This document shows positions 51,773-61,090 of a stretch of 64,000 nt of DNA, in pieces. Made by a program: the position numbers and the translations under genes. The notes under the pieces are model-generated. The model saw nothing but the letters and a program-made list of their open reading frames with translations, ran no database searches and was not told the origin of the DNA. Source of the stretch: Parasutterella excrementihominis YIT 11859 (GTDB taxonomy: Bacteria; Pseudomonadota; Gammaproteobacteria; Burkholderiales; Burkholderiaceae_F); NCBI RefSeq assembly GCF_000205025.1, contig NZ_GL883695.1:1-64000 (forward strand). The letters are read 5' to 3'. The first letter of the stretch is position 1. The number at the start of each line of letters is the position of its first letter.

Positions 51773-52668
51773 TGAAGACTGCTCGTGCTGTTCAGCCGAA
51801 TCTAGGCAGACAGGCAAAGTTCAAAAAGAAGCTCGACACCTTCTTGCGGTCCTTTAGAAATAGGATTCTCAACGAGATTCTCCTTTATCTGTCCGATGCT
51901 GGAGGATTGACCGAGGACGCTTCCTTAACGTTCCGTCCGGACGATCCTCTCGATCGCGCACGGCTGCGGAATATCAAGGAACGAATTAACCGCTTGGTTC
52001 TTCGTGATCCGGATAGATTCCGTCGCAATGTTGATGACTTCATAGCCCGTAACATGGGCAACTGGATAAGAACGGCGGATCGGGAAACACGCCAGATTGC
52101 TGAGTGGTACGTGAAAAACCTTGCCGCCGATGTCTCGACAGCCCAAAAGGCATCGCTCAAGGCGGCGGGCATTCCTGATTCCGTTTTTGCTTATGAGATG
52201 AGGCAGACGCGCAAGCACTTCTTCATCACGCCTCAGGCAATAAATGAACTACCGGGAATGGTCGCCGACACGACGAGCCTCATCAGCAACATCACAACAT
52301 CCGAGCTGACAAATATTCGCTCTGCCTTTATGGATGCTTACGAAGGTCATGGCACGTATTCGCAGATTGTGGAAGCCCTTGGACGATCTTCTTCATTTAC
52401 GGCTCAACGAGCTCAGCGTGTGGCAATTGACCAAACGCTGAAACTGAATCAGCAGATTCAGCAGGCCAACTGCAAAGGTTTAGGGATTACTCGAGGGGTT
52501 TGGATTCATGTCCCTGGCAAGTACACCAGTCGAGAAAGCCACATTGAGATGAACGGAAAAGAGTTTGATCTTTCTAAAGGCCTGTACGACAAGGAGGTCG
52601 GTCGGAACGTGATGCCCGGTGAGCTTTATTGGTGCAGATGCCAGTTCAGAAGCATCCTTCCGGATTAA
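51772..52668 (+). CDS. Phage head morphogenesis protein, MuF (Mu gpF-like)
   Basis: 298 aa. The C-terminal third with RAQRVAIDQTLKLNQQI, SRESHIEMNGKEFDL and PGELYWCRCQFRSI is the MuF domain. A minor head protein, often injected. Overlaps portal stop (TAATG). Confidence 0.88.
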   Translation: MKTARAVQPNLGRQAKFKKKLDTFLRSFRNRILNEILLYLSDAGGLTEDASLTFRPDDPLDRARLRNIKERINRLVLRDPDRFRRNVDDFIARNMGNWIRTADRETRQIAEWYVKNLAADVSTAQKASLKAAGIPDSVFAYEMRQTRKHFFITPQAINELPGMVADTTSLISNITTSELTNIRSAFMDAYEGHGTYSQIVEALGRSSSFTAQRAQRVAIDQTLKLNQQIQQANCKGLGITRGVWIHVPGKYTSRESHIEMNGKEFDLSKGLYDKEVGRNVMPGELYWCRCQFRSILPD

Positions 52669-52688
52669 ACATTTTCGAGGTTATTACT

Positions 52689-54140
52689 GTGGGAAATCTA
52701 AAACGCACGGTTGCAATTGATTCTGTGAGTGTTCGATCTGTGGACGACAACGGTTTCCTCCATGTCCAAAAGTCTCCGCTGACAAGAGTTCAAGTTGCTC
52801 CGTATTACGGGAAAGAGATTGCAGGCTGGCGAGAGCTCGGATTAGACCCTGAAAGGCTCTATCACGCCTATCGACCGCCTGAAGAACTTAGTTCTCCCGA
52901 AACTATTCAATCAATTAACGGTATCCCGATTCATCTGGAGCATCACGATGATCACGGAGCCCCCGAGAACAAACAAACCCGTGTGGGTACTACCGGAACG
53001 GACGGAGCTTTTGAGGCTCCGTTTTTAGTTAACTCTCTACATATTTATGACCAGGACGCACGCAGCAGGATCGAGGACGGTTCAATGCGTGAGTTGAGCC
53101 TGGCATATACGTTCGAGCCCGACTTCACGCCGGGAGAGACACCTGATGGAGAGAAATACGACTATGTGCAACGCCGGATCAGAGCGAACCATCTGGCGCT
53201 TGTGGAAACTGGGCGCGCTGGGCCTGAGGTAAGAGTTCGCGATTCTAATAAGGACTTTCTCAATATGGAAAAAGATGACGCTGTTGAGCAGGCTGAAGTG
53301 ACGTTAGCAAAGGCGATTATCGATTTGCATTCCGTTGATCCCAACGGAAAAATCGTTGACGGCGCTCAAGATGATGACAAAGACGCGATGATTCAAAAAA
53401 TCATCGAAGGACTGAAGGCAAAAGGCCTGACGGACGAAGAAGCTGAAAAGCTTAAGACAACTCTGTCTGACCTGGCTTACTCTCAGGCTACAGGAGACGA
53501 AGATCCCAAGCCTGATGATCAAAAAGAGGCACAGGACGACGATCCGGAGCTCGATGAAAAAATGAAGGATCCGAACTTCAAGGCTGGTTTTGAAGCTGGC
53601 GTCCTTTATGGCGAAAAACGTGAGAAGGACGATCCTAAACGCCTCGATTCTGATCACGAACGCGAAGGCGAAGAACGCTATCTCGAAAAAGAAGCAGAAG
53701 ATGCACTGAAATCCTGTGGTCTTGATGAAGCTTCTGAAGAAGAGAAGAAGGCTTTTGCTGCCGGATTGAATTACGCCCAGAAGAAAGATGAAGGCGCACA
53801 AGATGAGGATCCGAAACCTGATGATGGCAAAGAAGAAAAGAGTTCTGCCTCTGACTCCATGAAGATTCTCCGAAACGCCATCTACTCTGAACTGGCCGCA
53901 ATCGAAGAAGTCAAGCCGGTGTTAGGTGTTATCCGTGCCGGATCCTATGACTCCGCAGGTTCCATCTATGTGGCAGCACTCAAGGAACTCGGTTTGAAAA
54001 ACATCCCCGCATCCGAAGCTCGTTCTGCGTATCGCGCCTACATGCAGGGTCGAAAGGCCTTAGCTGGTGCGAAAGACTCCGGCGCCAAGGTGACCGAGAA
54101 GCCGACTGCCGTCAGCGCAATTTTGAACAATGTTAAATAA
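52689..54140 (+). CDS. DUF2213-family head protein (protease/scaffold-like)
   Basis: 483 aa from the GTG at 52689 (GAGG eight bases upstream); a longer frame overlapping MuF is rejected. N-terminal DUF2213 domain (about 1-190; IPIHLEHHDDHGAP, ELSLAYTF) then a long acidic helical region (about 205-390), as in protease-scaffold fusions of capsids. A prohead-protease role is inferred. Confidence 0.8.
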   Translation: MGNLKRTVAIDSVSVRSVDDNGFLHVQKSPLTRVQVAPYYGKEIAGWRELGLDPERLYHAYRPPEELSSPETIQSINGIPIHLEHHDDHGAPENKQTRVGTTGTDGAFEAPFLVNSLHIYDQDARSRIEDGSMRELSLAYTFEPDFTPGETPDGEKYDYVQRRIRANHLALVETGRAGPEVRVRDSNKDFLNMEKDDAVEQAEVTLAKAIIDLHSVDPNGKIVDGAQDDDKDAMIQKIIEGLKAKGLTDEEAEKLKTTLSDLAYSQATGDEDPKPDDQKEAQDDDPELDEKMKDPNFKAGFEAGVLYGEKREKDDPKRLDSDHEREGEERYLEKEAEDALKSCGLDEASEEEKKAFAAGLNYAQKKDEGAQDEDPKPDDGKEEKSSASDSMKILRNAIYSELAAIEEVKPVLGVIRAGSYDSAGSIYVAALKELGLKNIPASEARSAYRAYMQGRKALAGAKDSGAKVTEKPTAVSAILNNVK

Positions 54141-54155
54141 ATAGGAGATTTTTTG

Positions 54156-54668
54156 ATGCTTCAAAAATCTGTAGGTCTCTATCCTGCTATCGGTATTCCG
54201 GGACAGCAGGTTGCATTCAATCAGGCCGTCTACACGCCTCAGAACTACTTGTCTGACGGTACTGTCCAGTGCGGTGGTTTTGCGTTTGCTGTAGCCGCCT
54301 CCACAACCGGAACAGCCGTGAAATTCCCAATCGCATCCTTGAAGGGCTCTGCAGGGGCCAAACCGATCGGTTTTGTTGAGCGCACGTTCACAGCGTCCAT
54401 CGAGCTGGGCACAGATACTCCGGACATTTATCCGAAAGGGGCTGAGCTGACGATTGCCGTTCGAGGTGACTACTACATCGTCGCACCTGCGGCCGCAACC
54501 ATCGGTCAAGCTGTTCTCTGTGATCCGACCACTGGCGCCATCACATTTGGTGCTGCCGGCGCCGCAAATGACACCGGTTGGACAGTTCAGACGGCTGGTG
54601 CAAAGGGCGACACGATCATCATTTCCAATCACGGCCTCGGTTATCAGCCTGCCGCGAGTGGATCCTAA
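54156..54668 (+). CDS. Head decoration/cement protein (Gp24-like)
   Basis: 170 aa from the ATG at 54156 (AGGAG upstream). Beta-rich and low in charge, between DUF2213 and capsid genes, which is the place of structural cement proteins; similar products are named Gp24-like. Based mainly on context and sequence style. Confidence 0.65.
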   Translation: MLQKSVGLYPAIGIPGQQVAFNQAVYTPQNYLSDGTVQCGGFAFAVAASTTGTAVKFPIASLKGSAGAKPIGFVERTFTASIELGTDTPDIYPKGAELTIAVRGDYYIVAPAAATIGQAVLCDPTTGAITFGAAGAANDTGWTVQTAGAKGDTIIISNHGLGYQPAASGS

Positions 54669-54681
54669 TCTGAGGTAAAAA

Positions 54682-55755
54682 ATGAACGATTTTGAATTAG
54701 CAAAGCAAAAAGGCGTGCATGGTGTGGAAGCAAAAGGATTCATGTCCTATTCCACAGACGCCAAAGGTAAGATCAACGTCGACTACGATGCAACGGTTAA
54801 GGCAATGGCTCGAGATGCCGCATTGCAGACTCCCGTGTCTGTCGGCGTCCCTTCCGTCTTCACGACATTCATTGACCCGCAGGTCGTCCCCATCCTGTTT
54901 GCCGCCCAGAACGCTACAAAGATTTTCGGCGAAGAAAGAAAGGGTGACTGGACAGATAACTTCTTCACCTTCCCGGTCGAAGAGTATGCCGGCAATGTGA
55001 CTCCTTACTCTGACTTCGCAGAGAACGTCTCCACAGACGTGAACGTTGATTACCCGACTCGCGAAAACTTCTTGTTCCAGACCGTCATCAAGTATGGCGA
55101 TCGTGAAGTCGGCCTTGCGGCCAAGGCCAAGTTGAATGTTGTTTCTTCTAAACAACAGGCTTCTGCTTACGTGATGGCGATGGCTCACAACAAGTTTGCG
55201 CTTTATGGCGTCGAAGGTAAGAAGGTCTACGGTCTGTTAAATGACCCGAACCTGAACGCTTCGATTTCTCCGATCTCCATCACCACGGGATCTACCGCTA
55301 ACTCTACGTGGACAGCAAAGTGCGCTGCACAGCCTGAGAAGACTGCCAACATTGTCTATAACGACATTAACAAGCTTTGGGCTGAAATTAGCAAGAATAA
55401 CGGCGGTTTGGTTGATCAGAACTCCCGCATCATTCTCGCTGTCAGCAACACCAGAGCTCCTTACCTGACCGAGCCGAACTCCTTCGGTCTTACGGCCATG
55501 ACTATGCTCAAGCAGTCATTCCCCAACATCGAGGTTGTTCAGCTTCCTGAGCTGACTACAACGGCTGGTGAAATGCTGTACATGACTGTTCCAGACCTGT
55601 TTGGCATTGAGACTGGTATCTGCGCATTCTCTGAGAAGTATTTCTTGGGTCGTGTGGTTCCGGAAATGTCAAGCTACAAGCAAAAGGTCGTTGGCGGAAC
55701 TTGGGGCGCTGTTATTCGCCGTCCCAGCCTCGTTGCCACGATGCTCGGCATCTAA
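54682..55755 (+). CDS. Major capsid protein, DUF2184 family
   Basis: 357 aa. Begins with a helical arm and holds FIDPQVVPILFAAQNATKIF and SYKQKVVGGTWGAVIRRP, typical of DUF2184 HK97-fold capsids. Main shell protein. A terminator follows. Confidence 0.88.
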   Translation: MNDFELAKQKGVHGVEAKGFMSYSTDAKGKINVDYDATVKAMARDAALQTPVSVGVPSVFTTFIDPQVVPILFAAQNATKIFGEERKGDWTDNFFTFPVEEYAGNVTPYSDFAENVSTDVNVDYPTRENFLFQTVIKYGDREVGLAAKAKLNVVSSKQQASAYVMAMAHNKFALYGVEGKKVYGLLNDPNLNASISPISITTGSTANSTWTAKCAAQPEKTANIVYNDINKLWAEISKNNGGLVDQNSRIILAVSNTRAPYLTEPNSFGLTAMTMLKQSFPNIEVVQLPELTTTAGEMLYMTVPDLFGIETGICAFSEKYFLGRVVPEMSSYKQKVVGGTWGAVIRRPSLVATMLGI

Positions 55756-55774
55756 CCTGAACTAACCAGCTACG

Positions 55775-55803
55775 GAGGCCCGATCTCTCGGGCCTCTTTC
55801 TTA
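55775..55803 (+). terminator. Intrinsic terminator after capsid gene
   Basis: GAGGCCCGA (55775-55783) and TCGGGCCTC (55788-55796) with a TCTC loop, then TTTCTT. Reduces expression of downstream genes relative to capsid. Confidence 0.85.
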
Positions 55804-55816
55804 GGAGATTGAAATA

Positions 55817-56290
55817 ATGGCTCGTACAAACACAACTCAGAAAGCAACATCCGGAAAGGTTGTCGCAGACAATTTCAGCAATACCCAGAAGAAGAGCACT
55901 GCTAAAACTCAGTCCACGGTGATCATTGCTTGCACTCTGGCACACGGCCTCAAATTTGATGATGTGCCGAATGGCAATGGCGGAACAAAAACGATCGTTT
56001 TTCCGGGCGTAAATGATTCGCTTAGAGGAAAACGTGACGGGATCCTGCTGGGCAAGGGAAACTCTGTCGCATTCCAGATCGATAAAGAGGACTGGGAAAA
56101 CATCAAGCGCATGCATGGTCAGGAGGCTGTATTCACAGGCGTGAATGGCGGTATTCCGTGCCTGCTTGAGATGAAATCAGTTCAAGAATTCAGAGGCCGA
56201 GAGGACGAATTAAAAGAAGCGTCTCACGGGCTCAATCCGATCGATCCTGAATCGGTCAACGTTGAAGAAGTTAAGAACGAAGAAGGTTAA
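55817..56290 (+). CDS. Phage structural hypothetical protein
   Basis: 157 aa. AGGAG before the ATG. Beta-rich, no family recognised. In the head-completion cluster, so probably a virion protein. Confidence 0.6.
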   Translation: MARTNTTQKATSGKVVADNFSNTQKKSTAKTQSTVIIACTLAHGLKFDDVPNGNGGTKTIVFPGVNDSLRGKRDGILLGKGNSVAFQIDKEDWENIKRMHGQEAVFTGVNGGIPCLLEMKSVQEFRGREDELKEASHGLNPIDPESVNVEEVKNEEG

Positions 56291-56294
56291 CAAA

Positions 56295-56723
56295 ATGGCT
56301 GTCGTCGTCTTTGATCCTGAAAAATTTCGAATCCTTCATCCTGCGTTTTCTGATGAAGTCAAATTCCCAGACGATACTCTGCAGTTCTACTTTGATTTGG
56401 CGGTGGAGTTCGTAGGAAATACGGACGCCGACAGCTTTGCTCCTTACGATCCGGATAACAAGATCTATACGAGGGAGCGACTCCTTGATCTTGTAACCTG
56501 CCACCTGCTGACACTTAGCCAGCAACCGAATGGTCAAGTTGGCAGGATTGCTAGTGCTACGCAGGGAAGTGTGAGTACTAGCTTTGACCTTCTGAAAACG
56601 AATACTTTTGTCGGAGATTGGTGGGCTCAAACCCAATGCGGCGCCATGTACTGGACGCTGACTGCCAAATACCGAATCGGCGGCAGAGTTTATCCCGGAA
56701 ATAATTATCACCCGTGGGGATGA
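56295..56723 (+). CDS. DUF4054-family head-tail protein
   Basis: 142 aa from the ATG at 56295. Opening FDPEKFRILHPAFSDEVKFPD and closing WALTAKYRIGG-like region fit DUF4054, a head-tail adaptor family found between capsid and sheath genes. Confidence 0.75.
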   Translation: MAVVVFDPEKFRILHPAFSDEVKFPDDTLQFYFDLAVEFVGNTDADSFAPYDPDNKIYTRERLLDLVTCHLLTLSQQPNGQVGRIASATQGSVSTSFDLLKTNTFVGDWWAQTQCGAMYWTLTAKYRIGGRVYPGNNYHPWG

Positions 56724-57316
56724 CGATGGGCATCAACATCACATCTAACAATGCGTTCAAAAAGCTGGCAGACAAACTTAAAGCTGAAAAAAATAAGAAG
56801 CTTGAAGTTGGAGTCATGATCCCTGATGTGGCGACCTATGCTATGTACTTAGAGTACGGTTGGGTGCAAAGGGTATCAGGGAAGCAAAATGCGTATTTAT
56901 CGGGGATATTAGACCTGCCAATCCATGATAAGGATGGAAATTACATCCAAAATTTTGGGACGTTGCATCTTCCGGCGCGCCCATTCATGAGAGATACCTA
57001 CGCTAAAAGGCGATCAGATTGGACTGCAAAATTCAAATCAAGGTTTCTCAAGACCTTCGATATTCAGCATTCCCTTGGAATTATGGGCCAAATGGCGACG
57101 GACGATATTAAGGAAACTATTCGAAATGCAGGTATCCCAGCAGGTTCCTTCGAAAAACGGTCCAAACTCACGATGGCTTTACTGGAAGCTCGCGGAGAAA
57201 TGGACAAGGCCAAAAAATCTAAAGGAAAAGGCCTTCTCCCTAACAACGTGATGACCACAAAGCCTCTGACGCTGAGTGGCGTCCTCCAGAGCTCCATAAC
57301 TTGGAAGGTTTCCTAA
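56720..57316 (+). CDS. Phage neck/tail protein, gp10-like position
   Basis: 198 aa from ATG 56720 (ATGA overlap with the previous stop). AMYLEYGWVQRVSGKQ and PARPFMRDTYAKRR resemble HK97 gp10-like/tail-completion proteins. Named from these blocks and position. Confidence 0.6.
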   Translation: MTMGINITSNNAFKKLADKLKAEKNKKLEVGVMIPDVATYAMYLEYGWVQRVSGKQNAYLSGILDLPIHDKDGNYIQNFGTLHLPARPFMRDTYAKRRSDWTAKFKSRFLKTFDIQHSLGIMGQMATDDIKETIRNAGIPAGSFEKRSKLTMALLEARGEMDKAKKSKGKGLLPNNVMTTKPLTLSGVLQSSITWKVS

Positions 57317-57798
57317 TGTCTCTCAACCTACACGCAATTGTCCGCCAGGCAATTAACGCCAACTATGCTGACGAAAAATTCAAGCTGTATCGATCGGTCG
57401 GCCAAAAGAATGTAGGAGGAATCGTCCAAGCGTATTACGCACCGCCTGAAGAGATTCAGGGGAATTTTCAAAGCGAAGGCGATAGCGCTCTTGACCATGC
57501 CAACTTAGCCGGACAGAACACCATCATCCGGCGCCTGTACCTCTACGCATCGAGCGACCAGAAGCAGCGGCCTTGGGCAATCTATAGGCCATTAGCGAGG
57601 TCGGGAGATTATGTCGAAGATTCCAAAGGAGGCCAGTGGTTGATCACTGCGGTGATCGAAGATTTTTCGGACGCAGGTTGGGAGGCGGTCCGCTGCACAT
57701 TCCAAACCACGCCTCAGAAGCTGAACATCGTAGAGGAAGAAGATGAAAGCACAAAATCTGACCCCGAACATCCGGACAGCGATCCAAGAATTTCTTGA
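57316..57798 (+). CDS. Phage hypothetical structural protein
   Basis: 160 aa, start overlapping the previous stop (TAATG). Beta-rich, no family recognised; likely head-tail joining. Confidence 0.55.
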   Translation: MSLNLHAIVRQAINANYADEKFKLYRSVGQKNVGGIVQAYYAPPEEIQGNFQSEGDSALDHANLAGQNTIIRRLYLYASSDQKQRPWAIYRPLARSGDYVEDSKGGQWLITAVIEDFSDAGWEAVRCTFQTTPQKLNIVEEEDESTKSDPEHPDSDPRIS

Positions 57799-58315
57799 GA
57801 TATTTGCAGTTCCGGAGGTGGCGCCGGAAAACATTTTCTACGGCAATCAGAACAATCTGGCATTGCCTCCTGAGGGGAACGATTACGTCATCTATTCCTA
57901 CATCTCCAGCGTTCGACACGGGACGAGTGCCGAGGACTGGGAGCAGGACCAAAACGATGACAACGTTTATCTCTCAACGACTACAGAGGTTTTGGTTCAG
58001 GTCGATTGCTACGCATCGACTTTAAACGGCTCGGACGGCATGAATGCGATGCTGAGAGCTCAGGCATTGGAGACTGTATGCAGGTCTCAAGTCGGCGTGC
58101 AGTTTTTCGTTGATAGAGGAATCAGCCTGCTTCATGCAGACGATCCGAGAGACACAACCATCGTCGGAGACTCCGATAACTATGTCCGAAGATCAACGCT
58201 GATGATTCACCTCAGCATGCAGAGCCAGATAAAGGTTTCGATGGGATTCTTTAGTGCGGTTGATGTTGACCTGAAAAACGTTGATGTGAGCTACCCGCCG
58301 AAGGAAAAGGAATGA
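57743..58315 (+). CDS. Neck/tail-completion-like protein
   Basis: 190 aa. Overlaps the previous gene by 56 bases, GAGGAAG upstream. VIYSYISSVRHGTS, then STTTEVLVQVDCYAS resemble phage neck (LIC12616-like) proteins. Moderate support. Confidence 0.55.
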   Translation: MKAQNLTPNIRTAIQEFLEIFAVPEVAPENIFYGNQNNLALPPEGNDYVIYSYISSVRHGTSAEDWEQDQNDDNVYLSTTTEVLVQVDCYASTLNGSDGMNAMLRAQALETVCRSQVGVQFFVDRGISLLHADDPRDTTIVGDSDNYVRRSTLMIHLSMQSQIKVSMGFFSAVDVDLKNVDVSYPPKEKE

Positions 58316-59226
58316 ACGAGCAACTTGCTTTCAAACTTGGGCGTGCATTCAAGCTAGGAGTGATGTACGGCTTGGGTAGGACCTATGCAGATCTTGGAAA
58401 AGCAAGGGATGCAGAAAAAGATCCGGAAGATTGGATAACGTCACACGGAACCCATATTCCTGTTGGAAAGTCAGGAAAGTTAGAAGGGAAAGTAGGGAAA
58501 AAGATTGAGAGGCAAGCTGAACAATCTAATCAGGAAAAGAATAACCAACAGAAGAGACCTAAACAGCCAACGTTTCCAAAGTCAGAGAAAAACCTTTTAG
58601 AAGAGCCTCCATCTAAAGACACAACAAGTTATGTGCGAAAGGCTCAAGGTAATTTAAATAAGGCAATCACAAACTATTACGACAATGAATTGCGTGGAGG
58701 AACAGTTCCAACAGTAGTTGAGCTAAATGGAAAAGAAACTCCTGCTGTTGTGACCTTTTCTAGCGAGGCAAGAAGCGAATTTAAAAAGTTTCAGCCAAAC
58801 TTAAAAGACATACTAAACGCCCTTCCTTACGTGCCAGAAGTAATAGAAAGCGGAGACTATCCCGGAAGAAGGGAAGAGCCAAACCACGGTAAGCAAGTGG
58901 CGTTCCATACCAAGATGAAAACCTTCAACATAAACGGGAAAGAGAAAACAATCTTTGTCGATATTGGAGAAACGAAATATGGAACGTTACATCCCTACAG
59001 TGTAAACACTAATGGGGTAGAGAGTTTTGAAAGTAAAAAGAGAAGATTTGAGACTGCAATGAAGAGGAAAAAAGAAAAGGCCGGAGACGCTGCGCTATTA
59101 CCATCCTCTAAGGATTCCGTGATGATTTTACACGGGTCACAGTCTTTGCTTCGACCTGTAAGAGGGAGACTACCTCAAGAAGATGAGGCAGTCAAGATGT
59201 CAGTCCTAAGAATAAGAATTTTATGA
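58312..59226 (+). CDS. Possible phage nuclease-toxin-like (BECR) protein
   Basis: 304 aa. N-terminal EDWITSHGTHIPVGKSGKL is like the short segment that precedes toxin domains in MuF-linked phage proteins. The middle is Lys/Gln-rich. The C-terminal part (ALPYVPEVIESGDY, then FHTKMKTF, DIGETKYGTLHPYSVN) looks like the phage Barnase-EndoU-ColicinE5/D-RelE (PBECR) nuclease domains. More AT-rich than its neighbours. Catalysis is inferred. Confidence 0.45.
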   Translation: MNEQLAFKLGRAFKLGVMYGLGRTYADLGKARDAEKDPEDWITSHGTHIPVGKSGKLEGKVGKKIERQAEQSNQEKNNQQKRPKQPTFPKSEKNLLEEPPSKDTTSYVRKAQGNLNKAITNYYDNELRGGTVPTVVELNGKETPAVVTFSSEARSEFKKFQPNLKDILNALPYVPEVIESGDYPGRREEPNHGKQVAFHTKMKTFNINGKEKTIFVDIGETKYGTLHPYSVNTNGVESFESKKRRFETAMKRKKEKAGDAALLPSSKDSVMILHGSQSLLRPVRGRLPQEDEAVKMSVLRIRIL

Positions 59227-59235
59227 AAAAAAATA

Positions 59236-59266
59236 GCCCCGATCAGTTGGTAGCTGAGCGGGGTTT
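59236..59266 (+). terminator. Hairpin after the toxin-like gene
   Basis: CCCCG (59237-59241) and CGGGG (59259-59263) with CAG/CTG inside; only TTT follows, so termination may be weak. Confidence 0.5.
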
Positions 59267-59297
59267 GAGTTAACTGATTGCAAGGGAATCAGTCAAT

Positions 59298-59447
59298 ATG
59301 AACATTTTACACGACTTAGCGGAGGCCCTAACCATGGTCACTGCCGTTCCTTTGTATGCAGCTCTTCCCGTTTACCTAATAGGTTACGGACTCGCAGTTT
59401 GGGTGATTGCGAAAGCGATTAAGGCTGTAAAGGATATTTTCAAATAA
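59298..59447 (+). CDS. Small membrane protein, 49 aa
   Basis: AAGGGA about ten bases upstream of the ATG. One membrane helix (about 16-38) and basic end (KAIKAVKDIFK). Enclosed by hairpins on each side. Function unknown. Confidence 0.45.
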   Translation: MNILHDLAEALTMVTAVPLYAALPVYLIGYGLAVWVIAKAIKAVKDIFK

Positions 59448-59495
59448 ATGAGTTCCTGGCGTGGCCTATAGCCACCCCATAAAAAATTATCGTCG

Positions 59496-59520
59496 GCGCC
59501 TTCTGGCGCTTTTTTATTTT
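59496..59520 (+). terminator. Intrinsic terminator before the sheath gene
   Basis: GCGCC (59496-59500) and GGCGC (59505-59509) with TTCT loop, then TTTTTTATTTT. A hairpin GTGGC/GCCAC (59461-59475) precedes it. Confidence 0.85.
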
Positions 59521-59530
59521 GAGGAAAAAC

Positions 59531-61027
59531 ATGTCAATCAATGCATCGCGACTCGTTTCTATCACTCCGAGAGTGATAAGCGCAGGGAGCGCCGATCTTG
59601 AAACAAATGGTCTGCTGCTGACCCAGAATGCTCTGATTCCTGCAGATTCTCCGGCACTTGAATTTGTGACTGCTGCCGCTGTCGGGAACTATTTTGGTGC
59701 CGAGTCTCCTGAGGCTGATTTTGCTAATCAGTACTTCTCCGGCGTGAACAATCAGCAGAAGTCTATCAATCGTCTCTTTGTGGCCCGCAGAATCAATGCA
59801 GATGCCGCCGCTTGGATTAAGTCTGCTCCAATTACGGCTCAACTTTCTGAACTGACAGCCATTAAGACCGGTTCTCTGACGATTTCGGTTAACGGCACGG
59901 AAAAAGAAGTCGTGAACCTCGACTTCTCCACGGCTAAGTCTTTCAGTGACGTTGCAACTGAGCTGGCCTCTGCTGTGGGAGCGGTTTCCGGCGCCTTTAA
60001 CTCTGATCAAAATGCCATCATCCTGACCACCACAGAGACAGGCGATACAGCTTCAATTTCCTTCGCGACAAAAGCGACCACAGGGACGGATGTATCTGCA
60101 TTACTCGGCTTGACGGAGGATTCCGGCGCCGTACTCTCTCAAGGTTCTGATGCCCTGACTCCGGCTCAGAATATGAACCTTGTCACTTCTGTTTCTCGCA
60201 ACTGGGTCGGATTCACAACGCTTTATGCGACAGAGGTGGTTGAGGCTTCCGCTTTAGCGGCTTGGGCCGACATTGATGATGACTACGTGTACTTTGATTG
60301 GTCCACAGACACAAAGATGCTGAATCAATCTACCCAGTCCACAACGAAAGCCGCCCAATTAGCTGAAAGTAATTACAACTGTTTGGCGATGGTTTACGGT
60401 ACCGCTCAGGATGCCGCGGCCTTCCTTGCAGTTGGCGCTTCTATTGATTGGTCCGCTATCCAAGGCATTAAGACGTGGTTCGCAAAATCGGCTTCCGGAA
60501 TTAAGGCTTCCGTTCTCAGTGACGAAGTTGCTGAAGCCTTGGATGATCTCAAGGTCAATTACGTGGGCGCATTCGCAACACGTAATGCTGAGTTTGATTT
60601 CATCAACCGAGGCTGTCTGCTTTCCGGTATTTATCAGTGGATCGATGCCCTCTACGGCATGATTTGGTTCAAGGCACGCATCCAGCGTCAGATCATGGAC
60701 GGGTTCGCGGCTATCAATCGCGCTCCCTATAACGCCACCGGATTTGCTTATATCGAGGCATGGTTGCTCGATCCCATCAACGATGCCAAGCGTAATGGCG
60801 TAATTGATACAGGACTGGCTCTGTCCAACTCGCAGGTTCAGCAGTTGCTGACGGAAACCAACAATCCGACGATTAAGCAAGACCTCTACTCTAAAGGCTA
60901 TTGGTATTTGATTGAGGCTCCTTCCGCAAATGTGAGAACCCAAAGAGGAAGTCCGAGACTTGGATTATTTTTCACCTACGCCGGCAGTGTCCAACGAATC
61001 GAAATGCCACTGACCGCTGTCATGTAA
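59531..61027 (+). CDS. Tail sheath protein, DUF3383 family
   Basis: 498 aa from the ATG at 59531 (GAGGAA upstream). SINASRLVSITPRVIS and the later RQIMDGFAAINRAPYNATG are typical of DUF3383 sheaths. Marks a contractile tail. Confidence 0.85.
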   Translation: MSINASRLVSITPRVISAGSADLETNGLLLTQNALIPADSPALEFVTAAAVGNYFGAESPEADFANQYFSGVNNQQKSINRLFVARRINADAAAWIKSAPITAQLSELTAIKTGSLTISVNGTEKEVVNLDFSTAKSFSDVATELASAVGAVSGAFNSDQNAIILTTTETGDTASISFATKATTGTDVSALLGLTEDSGAVLSQGSDALTPAQNMNLVTSVSRNWVGFTTLYATEVVEASALAAWADIDDDYVYFDWSTDTKMLNQSTQSTTKAAQLAESNYNCLAMVYGTAQDAAAFLAVGASIDWSAIQGIKTWFAKSASGIKASVLSDEVAEALDDLKVNYVGAFATRNAEFDFINRGCLLSGIYQWIDALYGMIWFKARIQRQIMDGFAAINRAPYNATGFAYIEAWLLDPINDAKRNGVIDTGLALSNSQVQQLLTETNNPTIKQDLYSKGYWYLIEAPSANVRTQRGSPRLGLFFTYAGSVQRIEMPLTAVM

Positions 61028-61048
61028 TCGAATTTCACAACCGCAAAG

Positions 61049-61070
61049 ACCCGTCGTGAGGCGGGTTTTT
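61049..61070 (+). terminator. Intrinsic terminator after sheath gene
   Basis: ACCCG (61049-61053) and CGGGT (61062-61066) with a short loop and T5. Confidence 0.7.
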
Positions 61071-61090
61071 CATTTAGGAATGAATAAAAA

